Source of the DNA: Bacteroidota bacterium
GTDB taxonomy: Bacteria; Bacteroidota; Ignavibacteria; Ignavibacteriales; Ignavibacteriaceae
Reading direction: 5' to 3'
Length of the DNA: 48,308 nucleotides
NCBI GenBank assembly: GCA_021824565.1
Contig: JAKAKL010000034.1
Coordinates: 1 to 48,308 of the forward strand
A model generated the notes under the pieces. That model saw only the letters and a program-made list of their open reading frames with translations. It did not search any database and was not told the origin of the DNA. Positions 1-7,817 of the stretch are shown piece by piece (position 1 is the stretch's first letter; each line of letters starts with the position of its first letter). The position numbers and the translations under genes were made by a program.

Positions 1-33
1 TTCTTTTTGACTCATTGTCAGTATTCCTTCCAT
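1..33 (-). CDS. Transposase N-terminus (partial)
   Basis: Only the first 11 codons are visible, reading MEGILTMSQKE from an ATG at 33 down to 1. An AGGAG ribosome-binding site at 42-46 sits 8 bases upstream of the ATG, so this is a plausible real start. The N-terminus resembles ISNCY/IS1202-like transposases, which begin with a similar LTMSQKE segment before a helix-turn-helix and an rve integrase core. The rest of the protein is outside the window, so whether it is intact cannot be said. The start is well supported; the family is inferred from very few residues. Confidence 0.5.
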   Translation of the reverse strand, partial: MEGILTMSQKE

Positions 34-76
34 TGCGAGAACTCCTTTTTTCTGAGTTCTCTAATTTAATTTTTAC

Positions 77-118
77 TGACATTTCTACTGAGTCCAATCT
101 ATGACATTTCTATGGAGT
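77..118. repeat. Two direct 17-bp repeats in the IS end
   Basis: TGACATTTCTACTGAGT at 77-93 is followed 8 bases later by TGACATTTCTATGGAGT at 102-118. The two copies differ at two of 17 positions and are phased by 25 bp. Their place upstream of the transposase start suggests transposase-binding sites at the element end. That role is inferred. Confidence 0.6.
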
Positions 119-235
119 TATTACAAATCAATTTAAAGAGTCCAAATTTATTTTGTTACTTTAAAATTTTATTATAATTTAATTGCTTTAATAAAGTTGC
201 AAAAGTATTTTCGCAAAAAAAATTTGGAGCGTTTA

Positions 236-2050
236 ATGGCTATTTTAAAAGCATGCAGAACAATTCCTGAGCTTTTTCTATTCTTAACCGAAAGATTCAG
301 CGGTATAACTGATAAGTATGTTCTAAAAAGGAAAATCGAAAGCAAGTATGTCGGCATTACCCATAAGGAATTCAGAGATCATACCGAAAGTTTTGCCTAC
401 GGATTGCTCGCTCTGGGAATAAAGAAAAAAGACAACATAGCAATTATTTCTGAGAATAGACCGGAGTGGGTTTATTCGGACATGGCTATTTTAAGCATCG
501 GCGCTGTTGATGTTCCTCTTTACCCTTCATTAACTTCAGACTCTATCGAATTTATCTTAAACAACTCTGAATCAAAAGCGATTGTTGTTTCAAACAAATT
601 TCAGCTAAATAAAATTTTAAAAATTAAAGATAACTGCCGGCATTTAAAATATATTATTATGCTGAATGAAAAAGATTCCATTCATGATAATAAACAAATC
701 CATACTTTTTCCGAAATCCAGGAAATGGGTATAATGTTCAAGTCAAACAATCCAGGGTTATTTGAAGACAATATCAGGCAAGTAAAAGAAAATGATCTTT
801 GCACAATAATTTACACTTCCGGAACTACCGGGGAGCCTAAAGGAGTTATGCTTTCCCACAAGAATATTTTATCGAATGTAAATTCGGCGTTGGTTGCTTT
901 CCCAATTACTGAAAAAGATGTTTTCCTTTCTTTTCTTCCGCTCTGTCATATTTTTGAAAGAATGGCAGGCTATTATACTGCGTTCGCGTCAGGCTGTACC
1001 GTTGTTTATGCAGAGAGCATTGAATCTGTTGCGCAAAATTTAGTTGAAGTTCAGCCGACAATAATGTCAACGGTTCCGCGCTTATTTGAAAGAATCTATT
1101 CCAAAATAATAAAGAACATAGACAGCCAGCCTGCATCAAAACAAAAAATATTCTATTGGGCGGTTGAGATAGGCAAACAATATGCAATTGCAAAACACAG
1201 TGGCAGTGTTTCGATAACTTTATTAATCAAACATAGATTAGCTGATAAGTTAGTTTTCAAAAAGCTGCAGGAAAAGATGGGCGGCAAAATGCGATTCTTT
1301 ATATCAGGCGGAGCACCGCTCTCAAGAGAACTTGGCGAATTCTTTGAAGCGATCGGAGTTTTTATTATAGAAGGCTATGGTTTGACAGAATCGGCGCCGG
1401 TGCTTGCTGCGAACAAAGTCGATGATTTCAAATTCGGAACAGTAGGAAAAATTTTTCCAGGCGTTGAAATTAAAATTGCCGGCGACGGGGAAATTCTAGC
1501 GCGCGGTCCCAATATCATGCTTGGCTATTATAAGAACAAAAAAGAAACCGAGGAAGTTTTGAAAGACGGCTGGCTTCATACCGGAGACATTGGAGTTTTC
1601 GACGCCGAAGGGTTCTTAATGATTACCGACAGGAAGAAGCATTTATTCAAGACTTCTACCGGAAAATATATTGCGCCGACACCAATTGAAAATTTATTCC
1701 TCGCGAGCAAATATATAGACCAGTTCGTTCTTGTCGGGGATAGAAGAATGTTTTTAAGTGCACTAATAGTTCCTGACTTTGAGGCAATAAAAGAATACGC
1801 CGATTCAAATAATATTTCTTACTCTAATTTGGAAGAGCTGGTAAAAAGCAAGGAAATTTACGAGCTTATAGAAAAAGATATGGGAAAGATTCAAAAGAAA
1901 CTCGCCAATTTTGAACGTGTCAGAAAATTTGCGCTGCTGGATAAGCCCTTTGCTTTGGAAGAAGGAGAAATTACTCCAAGCTTAAAAATTCGTCGTAAGG
2001 TTGTCGAAGAAAGATATAGACATCTGATAGATGAAATGTACAGCAACTAA
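236..2050 (+). CDS. Long-chain fatty acid--CoA ligase (AMP-forming)
   Basis: This enzyme activates fatty acids to acyl-CoA via an acyl-adenylate, using ATP and CoA, probably at the inner face of the membrane. Visible motifs are the AMP-binding P-loop YTSGTTGEPKG at about residues 193-203, the GYGLTESAPV motif near 380, a GWLHTGDIG segment and a DRKKHLFKTSTGKYI core lysine region. The length of about 604 residues matches FadD15/FAA-type synthetases. The frame could begin at a TTG at 197, but the ATG at 236 has GGAG at 226-229 with 6-base spacing, so I chose 236. It stands alone, just downstream of the IS end, so insertion could affect its expression. The chain length of the substrate cannot be told from the sequence. 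Confidence 0.93.
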   Translation: MAILKACRTIPELFLFLTERFSGITDKYVLKRKIESKYVGITHKEFRDHTESFAYGLLALGIKKKDNIAIISENRPEWVYSDMAILSIGAVDVPLYPSLTSDSIEFILNNSESKAIVVSNKFQLNKILKIKDNCRHLKYIIMLNEKDSIHDNKQIHTFSEIQEMGIMFKSNNPGLFEDNIRQVKENDLCTIIYTSGTTGEPKGVMLSHKNILSNVNSALVAFPITEKDVFLSFLPLCHIFERMAGYYTAFASGCTVVYAESIESVAQNLVEVQPTIMSTVPRLFERIYSKIIKNIDSQPASKQKIFYWAVEIGKQYAIAKHSGSVSITLLIKHRLADKLVFKKLQEKMGGKMRFFISGGAPLSRELGEFFEAIGVFIIEGYGLTESAPVLAANKVDDFKFGTVGKIFPGVEIKIAGDGEILARGPNIMLGYYKNKKETEEVLKDGWLHTGDIGVFDAEGFLMITDRKKHLFKTSTGKYIAPTPIENLFLASKYIDQFVLVGDRRMFLSALIVPDFEAIKEYADSNNISYSNLEELVKSKEIYELIEKDMGKIQKKLANFERVRKFALLDKPFALEEGEITPSLKIRRKVVEERYRHLIDEMYSN

Positions 2051-2082
2051 TAAAAGTTTTTTGTATTATGCAGAAACTTTTA
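2051..2082 (+). terminator. Weak AT-rich hairpin after the acyl-CoA ligase
   Basis: The arms TAAAAGTTT (2051-2059) and AAACTTTTA (2074-2082) are perfectly complementary with a 14-base loop, directly after the stop codon. No T-run follows and the stem has a single G:C pair, so it may not terminate. Confidence 0.2.
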
Positions 2083-2145
2083 TGTTCACACAGTAATTTA
2101 TTTTTTTATTTGACTCATTTTTTTTAATCTTAGCCAATAGCCAAA

Positions 2146-2877
2146 ATGCTTATCTTAAAGTCCCAGCTTTTGAATAAATATCAAGAAATAATTTTCGGGT
2201 TAAACACAAAAATCGGAGGAGGCAGAAATAAACCGTTTTATTTTAATATGTCAAATTCTGTCGGCGATGAAAAAAGGAGTGTTGATGAAAACAGAAAATT
2301 GTTTTTCAATGCGCTTGGACTGCGTGAAGAAAACGTTGCGCTGCAAAAACAGATGCATAGTGATGTTGTTACATATGTTAGTAAAGGCGGAATCTGCGGC
2401 GAAAGTGACGCAATGATTACCGACAAAAATAATTTGGGCATTGCAGTAAGTACAGCCGATTGTGCAGCCATTTTCCTTTATGATAAAAAAAATAAAGTCA
2501 TTGCCGGTGTTCATTCCGGTTGGCGCGGTTCGGAGAAAAAAATTTTGTTAAAAACTCTGCAGAAGCTAACAAGCGATTTCAATTCTTCTGCAGATAATTT
2601 AACTGCTTACATTGCACCGGCAATCACACAAAAAAATTATGAAGTCGGTAGAGAAGTTGCTGATTTATTTGATAAAAAATACATATCGGAGAACGACGAG
2701 AAATTTTATCTGGATGTTTCGCAAGTTAATTACGATATTTTGGTTAATTTTGGATTACAGAAAAATCATATTCAGCAATCGAAGCTATGCAGCTATGAGC
2801 AAAAAAACTTGCTTCATTCATTCAGAAGAGACGGATTAAATTCCGGAAGATCTTTCGGCATAATCGCAATGAAGTAA
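2146..2877 (+). CDS. pgeF: Purine nucleoside phosphorylase, YfiH/PgeF laccase-domain family
   Basis: Proteins of this family (YfiH, PgeF, FAMIN) have purine nucleoside phosphorylase and deaminase activity. They were earlier called polyphenol oxidase; the E. coli member has also been linked to removal of misincorporated serine from peptidoglycan precursors. The conserved metal/active-site triad is visible as His71 (QMHSD), Cys106 (TADCAA) and His123 (GVHSGWRG), and the C-terminus has HSFRRDG...GRSFG. The 243-residue length is normal for the family. The ATG at 2146 has no clear ribosome-binding site. It leads a co-directional run into the folate genes, with a 47-base gap. The family is certain; the physiological substrate here is not. 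Confidence 0.9.
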   Translation: MLILKSQLLNKYQEIIFGLNTKIGGGRNKPFYFNMSNSVGDEKRSVDENRKLFFNALGLREENVALQKQMHSDVVTYVSKGGICGESDAMITDKNNLGIAVSTADCAAIFLYDKKNKVIAGVHSGWRGSEKKILLKTLQKLTSDFNSSADNLTAYIAPAITQKNYEVGREVADLFDKKYISENDEKFYLDVSQVNYDILVNFGLQKNHIQQSKLCSYEQKNLLHSFRRDGLNSGRSFGIIAMK

Positions 2878-2924
2878 TTGGAAATCGATAAAAAATATTT
2901 CGCATTTTATTAAAAGGATTTTTT

Positions 2925-3296
2925 TTGGAAAATATAATTAGAATTAAAAAAGCGACTTTCTATGCTTACCATGGAGTTCTTTCCGAAGAACAAAGCGTAG
3001 GCGGAAAATTTGAAGCAGACGTAGATATCTATACAAATTTTTCAAAGGCTGCCGAGCATGACAGCTTAAGAGAAACGGTAAATTACGATAGGGTGTACAA
3101 ATTTGTTTACCAGCTCGCTCTCGAACAGAAATATTATTTGATCGAAACCCTTGCCGCTAAAATTGCTGACGAGCTATTGAAAAAATTTCCTTTGATTGAT
3201 AAAGTAGCTGTTAGGATAAGAAAAAATAATCCTCCGCTTGGCGGAGTTGTCGATTGTGTTGAAGTTGAAGTGATCAAATCGAAAGATGAGATTTAA
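2925..3296 (+). CDS. folB: Dihydroneopterin aldolase
   Basis: FolB cleaves 7,8-dihydroneopterin to 6-hydroxymethyl-7,8-dihydropterin and glycolaldehyde in cytosolic folate synthesis. The AYHGVLSEEQ motif with conserved Glu22 near the N-terminus and the RIRKNNPP segment with Lys100, the expected catalytic lysine, are both present. At 123 residues it is a standard single-domain subunit, which usually forms an octamer. Translation starts at TTG (2925) after AAAAGGA at 2912-2918; no ATG precedes the conserved region. folK follows after 4 bases, giving the next step of the same pathway, so co-transcription is very likely. Confidence 0.93.
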   Translation: MENIIRIKKATFYAYHGVLSEEQSVGGKFEADVDIYTNFSKAAEHDSLRETVNYDRVYKFVYQLALEQKYYLIETLAAKIADELLKKFPLIDKVAVRIRKNNPPLGGVVDCVEVEVIKSKDEI

Positions 3297-3300
3297 TTAA

Positions 3301-3816
3301 TTGAGAAGAACTGATATTACAAGTAACATATACATAGCGCTTGGCTCCAATAGAGGCAATAAAATTGAATATCTGCATAAAGCCGTTAAAGAATTGCTCG
3401 ACGATGCAAATTGCAGGGTTGAGAGTGCCTCTTCAATCTATGAGACGAAGCCATACGGAATAAAGGAGCAGGAAAACTTTTACAATGCAGTAATTAAGAT
3501 TTCGACATCATATAAGCTGACTGAGCTTTTTTATTCATTAAAAGAAATTGAAAAAAAAATCGGCAGGTCGGGCGGGATAAAATGGGGACCGAGGGAAATC
3601 GATCTTGACCTTCTGTTTTTCGGCGACACAGTTTATTCTGACGATAGAATTTCCGTTCCGCATAAAGAAATTACAAAAAGGGATTTTGTTCTGGTTCCAC
3701 TTTGTGAAATCGCACCTAATTTAATTCATCCTGTTTTAAATAAAAAAATTTCTGATATTTGTATTGAAGAAAATGAAAAGACAATTATCCGGAAAATCGA
3801 GGAAAAGATTTTATAA
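3301..3816 (+). CDS. folK: 6-hydroxymethyl-7,8-dihydropterin pyrophosphokinase (HPPK)
   Basis: FolK transfers pyrophosphate from ATP to 6-hydroxymethyl-7,8-dihydropterin, making the substrate for dihydropteroate synthase. The N-terminal IYIALGSNRGN segment binds pterin, and the signature GPREIDLDLL at residues 96-105 supplies the two Mg-binding aspartates. The 171-residue length fits the single-domain enzyme. It starts at TTG, 4 bases after the folB stop, with only a weak ribosome-binding site, which suggests translational coupling. FolP is not in the window. The deoxynucleoside kinase follows after 17 bases. Confidence 0.94.
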   Translation: MRRTDITSNIYIALGSNRGNKIEYLHKAVKELLDDANCRVESASSIYETKPYGIKEQENFYNAVIKISTSYKLTELFYSLKEIEKKIGRSGGIKWGPREIDLDLLFFGDTVYSDDRISVPHKEITKRDFVLVPLCEIAPNLIHPVLNKKISDICIEENEKTIIRKIEEKIL

Positions 3817-3833
3817 CTTTTTAGAGAAATAAA

Positions 3834-4496
3834 TTGAGCGAAAATTCTGAAATAAAATATATTGCTATAGAAGGAGTTATCGGAGCCGGCAAAACGTCTC
3901 TTGCAAGAAAGTTGAAGGAAAAGCTGAATGCTGAACTTGTGTTCGAGCAGTTTGATGCGAACCCATTCCTTGAAAAGTTTTACTCCGACCGTAAGAGATA
4001 TGCGTTTCAAACTCAAATGTTCTTCTTGATAAACAGGTTTACACAGCAGCAGCAGCTCAACCAGGAGAATCTTTTTACGGATTACATCGTCTGCGATTAT
4101 GTTTTTGAGAAGGATAGAATTTTTGCTTATTTAAATTTAAGCGGAGAGGAACTAAAACTATACGAAAGCATTTTCCCATTGCTCTCAAGAAATTTAAGAA
4201 AGCCGGATCTTGTTGTTTTTCTCCAATCCAGCGTTGAACGTTTAATGTTCAATATTAAAAAAAGAAACAGGAAGATTGAGAGAAATCTTACAATTAATTA
4301 TATCGAAGAATTAAGCGATGCTTATACTCATTACTTCTTTAGATATAACAGTACTCCGCTGTTAATTGTTAATTCGACTGAAATTGATTTTGTAAACAGC
4401 GAAAATGATTTTGAAGAATTATTTAAGCAAATTTTTAGAGAAGATAGAGGCTTAACTGAATATTTTAAGCCCGAATCAAGAAGGATTATAGGATAA
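3834..4496 (+). CDS. Deoxynucleoside kinase (dNK family)
   Basis: The protein phosphorylates deoxynucleosides at the 5' position using ATP, for salvage into dNTP pools. The P-loop GVIGAGKTS is at residues 14-22, followed by a substrate-binding FEQFDANPFLEKFY region, an FQTQMFFLINRF helix and an arginine-rich lid (KKRNRKIERN). The 220-residue length matches bacterial deoxyadenosine/deoxyguanosine kinases. It starts at TTG and no ATG precedes the P-loop. Its stop overlaps the start of the next gene (TAATG), a sign of translational coupling. Whether it prefers dA, dG or dC cannot be read from the sequence. Confidence 0.9.
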   Translation: MSENSEIKYIAIEGVIGAGKTSLARKLKEKLNAELVFEQFDANPFLEKFYSDRKRYAFQTQMFFLINRFTQQQQLNQENLFTDYIVCDYVFEKDRIFAYLNLSGEELKLYESIFPLLSRNLRKPDLVVFLQSSVERLMFNIKKRNRKIERNLTINYIEELSDAYTHYFFRYNSTPLLIVNSTEIDFVNSENDFEELFKQIFREDRGLTEYFKPESRRIIG

Positions 4497-4708
4497 TGAT
4501 CGAGTTACTTTTCTGGGGATTTATGATTTATATTATTTTCAAAGGGGTGGGACTTTTCCTTAGATTTTTTATTCCGTCGGTTAGAGATGAATCCAAACCA
4601 GGACAAAAGCAAAAGAATAATCAAAGAAATTACGAATCAAAATATAAAGACGCTCAAGAAGTTGAGTACACTGAAATAAAATCAGATCAAGAAAACAAAA
4701 AAGAATAA
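4496..4708 (+). CDS. Small membrane protein, DUF4834-like
   Basis: This 70-residue protein has one hydrophobic N-terminal segment (about residues 2-27, WGFMIYIIFKGVGLFLRFF), then a charged, Lys/Glu/Gln-rich tail that is probably disordered and cytoplasmic. The pattern resembles DUF4834 proteins of Bacteroidota, though the match is by layout more than by motif. Its ATG overlaps the stop of the upstream kinase by one base, and the glycosyltransferase begins 11 bases after its stop, so it belongs to the same transcript. The function is unknown. Confidence 0.7.
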   Translation: MIELLFWGFMIYIIFKGVGLFLRFFIPSVRDESKPGQKQKNNQRNYESKYKDAQEVEYTEIKSDQENKKE

Positions 4709-4719
4709 TTCTTGTACTG

Positions 4720-5832
4720 ATGGCAAAAGAAAACATCATTTCAAAGTTGGTTTATAAGATAACTGAAAAAATTTTTGCCGTAAGTGAGGACGGGAGCCGA
4801 CATATAAATAATCCAAGAAATTTCCTCATCATCCGGCAGCACAATCAGCTTGGCGATCTGCTTGCCGGCGTTTCGCTGTTCAGAGCAATAAAAGAAACTT
4901 TCCCGGAAAGCAGAATAACTCTTGTGGTAAGCCCGGAAAACTATTTCGGAATTACGAAGAATAAATTTATAGACGAATATTTTGTCTTTGATAAAAAAAA
5001 GATTTTCAACCCGGTCTATTTTGACAGAGCTGCAAAATTATTAAGCAGAAATTACGATGTAGTTATAGTACCGGTAACAGTTTCAGTTTCATTTACCAGT
5101 AATTTGCTTGCACGTTTAGCAAATGCAAAAACTCGCATCGGACCTAATTCGCTCGACGGCAATTTGAATAAAAGTAAATTCCTTTTCGACAGAAGAGTTG
5201 ACTTAGACTGGCGGCAGCACCCTGATTCAAATGTTGCCGAAAGAATACTTGACATCGTTAAGCCTTTTGGCATTAGCACTAATAATTACCGCTCCGAGAT
5301 TTCTTTTGATAATGATGATTTAATGACCGCCGAAAATTTTTTAAGACAATTGTCGTACGAACCTGCTAAATTGCTGGTCGGAATTCACCCCGGAGCAGGC
5401 AAAATTCCAAACCGGTGGTCTCTCATAAAATTTGTTTCTTTGATAAAAAAACTCGGCGACAATTTCCCATCAGTGTTTTACTTAACCGGCAGCAGCGCTG
5501 ACGCTGAAGAAATAAATTATCTAACGCAAAATATTTCTTTCAAGATAGGGACATTCCTAAATAGAACAATTCCGCAGGTTGCAGCGTTAATATCTAAATC
5601 AAATTTATTTATTACTAATGATACAGGTATTATGCACGTTGCCGGTGCGACAGACACTTCACAAATTTCAATCTTCGGACCGACCAATCCTTACAACTGG
5701 GCGCCGATTGGAAGCAATAAAATATTTATTAGGAAGTCCGAACTAATTGATGAAATTACTGTCGATGAAGTATATGAACTTTGCATAAAATTGATTTCTG
5801 AAAAAGTTGGGAATACCGGCAATGTCATATAA
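4720..5832 (+). CDS. Glycosyltransferase family 9 (heptosyltransferase-like)
   Basis: GT9 enzymes transfer heptose or a related sugar to the lipopolysaccharide core from a nucleotide-activated donor, at the inner face of the inner membrane. The N-terminal domain opens with an IRQHNQLGDLLAG acceptor-side loop. The C-terminal donor domain has GIHPGAGKIPNRW around residue 223 and NDTGIMHVAGA with FGPTNPYNWAP near the end, both typical of WaaC/WaaF/RfaQ proteins. The length of 370 residues is normal. It overlaps the start of the ppx/gppA-like gene by 11 bases. Which sugar it moves is unknown, and no other LPS genes are nearby. Confidence 0.88.
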   Translation: MAKENIISKLVYKITEKIFAVSEDGSRHINNPRNFLIIRQHNQLGDLLAGVSLFRAIKETFPESRITLVVSPENYFGITKNKFIDEYFVFDKKKIFNPVYFDRAAKLLSRNYDVVIVPVTVSVSFTSNLLARLANAKTRIGPNSLDGNLNKSKFLFDRRVDLDWRQHPDSNVAERILDIVKPFGISTNNYRSEISFDNDDLMTAENFLRQLSYEPAKLLVGIHPGAGKIPNRWSLIKFVSLIKKLGDNFPSVFYLTGSSADAEEINYLTQNISFKIGTFLNRTIPQVAALISKSNLFITNDTGIMHVAGATDTSQISIFGPTNPYNWAPIGSNKIFIRKSELIDEITVDEVYELCIKLISEKVGNTGNVI

Positions 5833-6787
5833 ATATCTTGCGGCAATTGACATAGGCACTAATTCTTTTCACATGATTATAGCAAAAATTCTTGACGACG
5901 GCTCTTTCAGAATTGTGGATAGAGAAAGAGAAGTAATCAGGCTCGCTTCTTTGACCGGGAATAATTTAAGCTTAATAGAAGAAGAAGAAATTTTAAGGGC
6001 AATAAGAATTTTAAAGAAGTTTAAGAAAGTTGCAATATTTTATAATGCTGGAATACAAGCAAGAGCAACTAGCGCAGTGCGCGAGGCGATAAATAAAGAT
6101 GAATTTATTAAAAGAGTTTTCGCTGAAACAGAAATACAAATAGAAACAATCAACGGCAGCGAAGAAGCAAGATTAATATATCTTGGAATATCGAAAGCAT
6201 TACCGCTGCACGATAAAAAATCTCTTTGTATTGATATTGGCGGCGGAAGTACTGAATTTGTTCTAGCAGATAAAGGCAATATTATATACGCAGAGAGCGT
6301 AAAGATCGGCGCAGTAAGGCTGAGCAAGAAATTTTTTGACGATTATATTCTAACGGAAAATTCCATTAGAGAATGTTCGGATTATGCAGGACAGCAAATT
6401 TTATCGAACCGGAATATAAATTTCAAAGAGAATTTTGACGTCGCCGTCGGCTCGTCCGGCACTATTGAATCGGTTGCGGCAATGTCTGCTGCAAAAAATA
6501 AATGGGAGGCAGAAAAATCATTAAATAATTTTGTTTATTCAAAACAAGATTTGGAAGAAGTCGCCGATATAATTTTAGAGAAAAAAACTTCAAAAGAGAG
6601 ATTAAAAATAAAAGGACTTGAGGCAAAGCGCGCAGACATTATACCAGGCGGCGTAATAATTCTTAAAAAGATTTTTGAAATTTTTAGTATTGAAAAAATT
6701 ACAATCTCTGAGTTTGCTCTGCGCGAAGGAATTATTATGGATTTTATATCTAAGAATGGTTCACCATCTCCAAACTTTTTTTCATAA
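5822..6787 (+). CDS. Ppx/GppA family exopolyphosphatase
   Basis: Ppx/GppA phosphatases hydrolyse terminal phosphates of polyphosphate and/or pppGpp. The ASKHA fold is shown by AAIDIGTNSFHMII at the N-terminus, CIDIGGGSTEFVLA in the middle and GSSGTIESVAAM further on. At about 321 residues it holds only the two ASKHA lobes and lacks the C-terminal HD-like domains of E. coli Ppx and GppA, as is common in short-form family members. A TTG at 5807 could be used, but I chose the ATG at 5822. It overlaps the preceding gene by 11 bases and ends the run. Polyphosphate versus pppGpp preference is open. Confidence 0.9.
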   Translation: MSYKYLAAIDIGTNSFHMIIAKILDDGSFRIVDREREVIRLASLTGNNLSLIEEEEILRAIRILKKFKKVAIFYNAGIQARATSAVREAINKDEFIKRVFAETEIQIETINGSEEARLIYLGISKALPLHDKKSLCIDIGGGSTEFVLADKGNIIYAESVKIGAVRLSKKFFDDYILTENSIRECSDYAGQQILSNRNINFKENFDVAVGSSGTIESVAAMSAAKNKWEAEKSLNNFVYSKQDLEEVADIILEKKTSKERLKIKGLEAKRADIIPGGVIILKKIFEIFSIEKITISEFALREGIIMDFISKNGSPSPNFFS

Positions 6788-6888
6788 AAAATCTATTATC
6801 TCTTTAAACAGTTCTTTTAAAACCATAATTTAGTCTTAAGAAGTTAACTAAATAATTTATTCACTATACATTCTCGAAGAGGGATTAA

Positions 6889-7812
6889 ATGGAACGAAGA
6901 GAATTTATAAAGAAAAGCGCATCTGTTGCGTTCGCAATTGGTGCATCATCTGCATTCGGAAACTTTTCCGATTTGCTTGCACACAATTATACCCCGGCAA
7001 AAAAGAATTATGATCTCGTAGCCGTCAAAGGAGGCGAGCCTGATGTTATGTTCGACAAGGCAATTGCTTCTTACGGCGGAATGGCTCATTTTGTCAAAAA
7101 GGGTCAAACGGTTGTTGTAAAACCAAATATAGGCTGGGATGTTTCACCTGATCGCGCAGGCAACACTAATCCTAAATTGGTAGAGAGAATTATTCAGCAC
7201 TGCTTTAATGCCGGAGCAAAAGATGTTTATGTATTTGATCATACTTGCGATAACTGGACCCGATGTTATTCCGATAGCGGCATAGAGCGCGTAGTTAAAG
7301 ATGCTGGAGGTAAAATCGTTTCGGGCGAAACTGAAAATTATTACAATGAAGTGGATTTTAAAGGCGGAAAAATAATGAATAAAGCCAAAGTGCATGAACT
7401 TATTTTAAGCGCCGACGTTTTTATTAACGTGCCGATTTTAAAACATCATAGTTCTTCAAGGATGACAGCATCTATGAAAAATCTGATGGGAATAGTTTGG
7501 GATCGCGGTTATTGGCATCAAAATAATCTGCATCAATGTATCGCGGATTTTTCATTGTTTAGAAAGCCCGATTTGAATATTGTAGATGCTTATCAAGTAA
7601 TGAAAAGGAACGGACCGCGAGGAGTTTCTAAAGACGATTTAGTTCTAATGAAATCCCAAATTCTTTCAACCGATATTGTAGCCGCTGATTCCGCCGCAGC
7701 CAGGCTTTTTGGAGTCGAACCAAACGATATTCCGTATATTAAAATTGCAGATGAAATGAAGATTGGAATTAAAGATTTAAGCAAACTAAAAATAAACCGG
7801 ATAATTTTGTAG
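6889..7812 (+). CDS. DUF362 protein with a twin-arginine signal
   Basis: The N-terminus MERREFIKKSASVAFAIGAS carries a Tat-type RRxFIKK motif and a hydrophobic stretch. The protein is therefore probably exported folded, often meaning with a bound metal centre. The rest matches DUF362: VVVKPNIGWD at about residue 75, PKLVERIIQHC, an NVPILKHH segment and STDIVAADSAAARLFG. An RBS-like GAGGGATT precedes the ATG. The gene for a membrane polyferredoxin begins 5 bases after its stop. Such pairing suggests a redox role at the membrane, but the reaction of this family is not known. There is no 4Fe-4S motif in this protein itself. Confidence 0.85.
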   Translation: MERREFIKKSASVAFAIGASSAFGNFSDLLAHNYTPAKKNYDLVAVKGGEPDVMFDKAIASYGGMAHFVKKGQTVVVKPNIGWDVSPDRAGNTNPKLVERIIQHCFNAGAKDVYVFDHTCDNWTRCYSDSGIERVVKDAGGKIVSGETENYYNEVDFKGGKIMNKAKVHELILSADVFINVPILKHHSSSRMTASMKNLMGIVWDRGYWHQNNLHQCIADFSLFRKPDLNIVDAYQVMKRNGPRGVSKDDLVLMKSQILSTDIVAADSAAARLFGVEPNDIPYIKIADEMKIGIKDLSKLKINRIIL

Positions 7813-7817
7813 CTGCT

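Larger units (their letters stand above)
1..120 (-). mobile_element. End of an insertion sequence (ISNCY/IS1202-like), cut by the window edge
   Basis: The minus strand carries the start of a transposase-like frame that runs out of the window at position 1. Behind it (77-118) lie two direct copies of a TGACATTTCTA-type repeat followed by GAGT. ISNCY/IS1202-type elements are recalled to combine an N-terminus of the MxxxLTMSQKE kind with ends carrying GACATTT...GAG repeats. The outer boundary is uncertain: the second repeat ends at 118, and a related GAGTCCAA occurs again at 138-145. The target-site duplication cannot be judged because the other end is outside the window. The family assignment rests on 11 residues and the repeats only. 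Confidence 0.5.
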
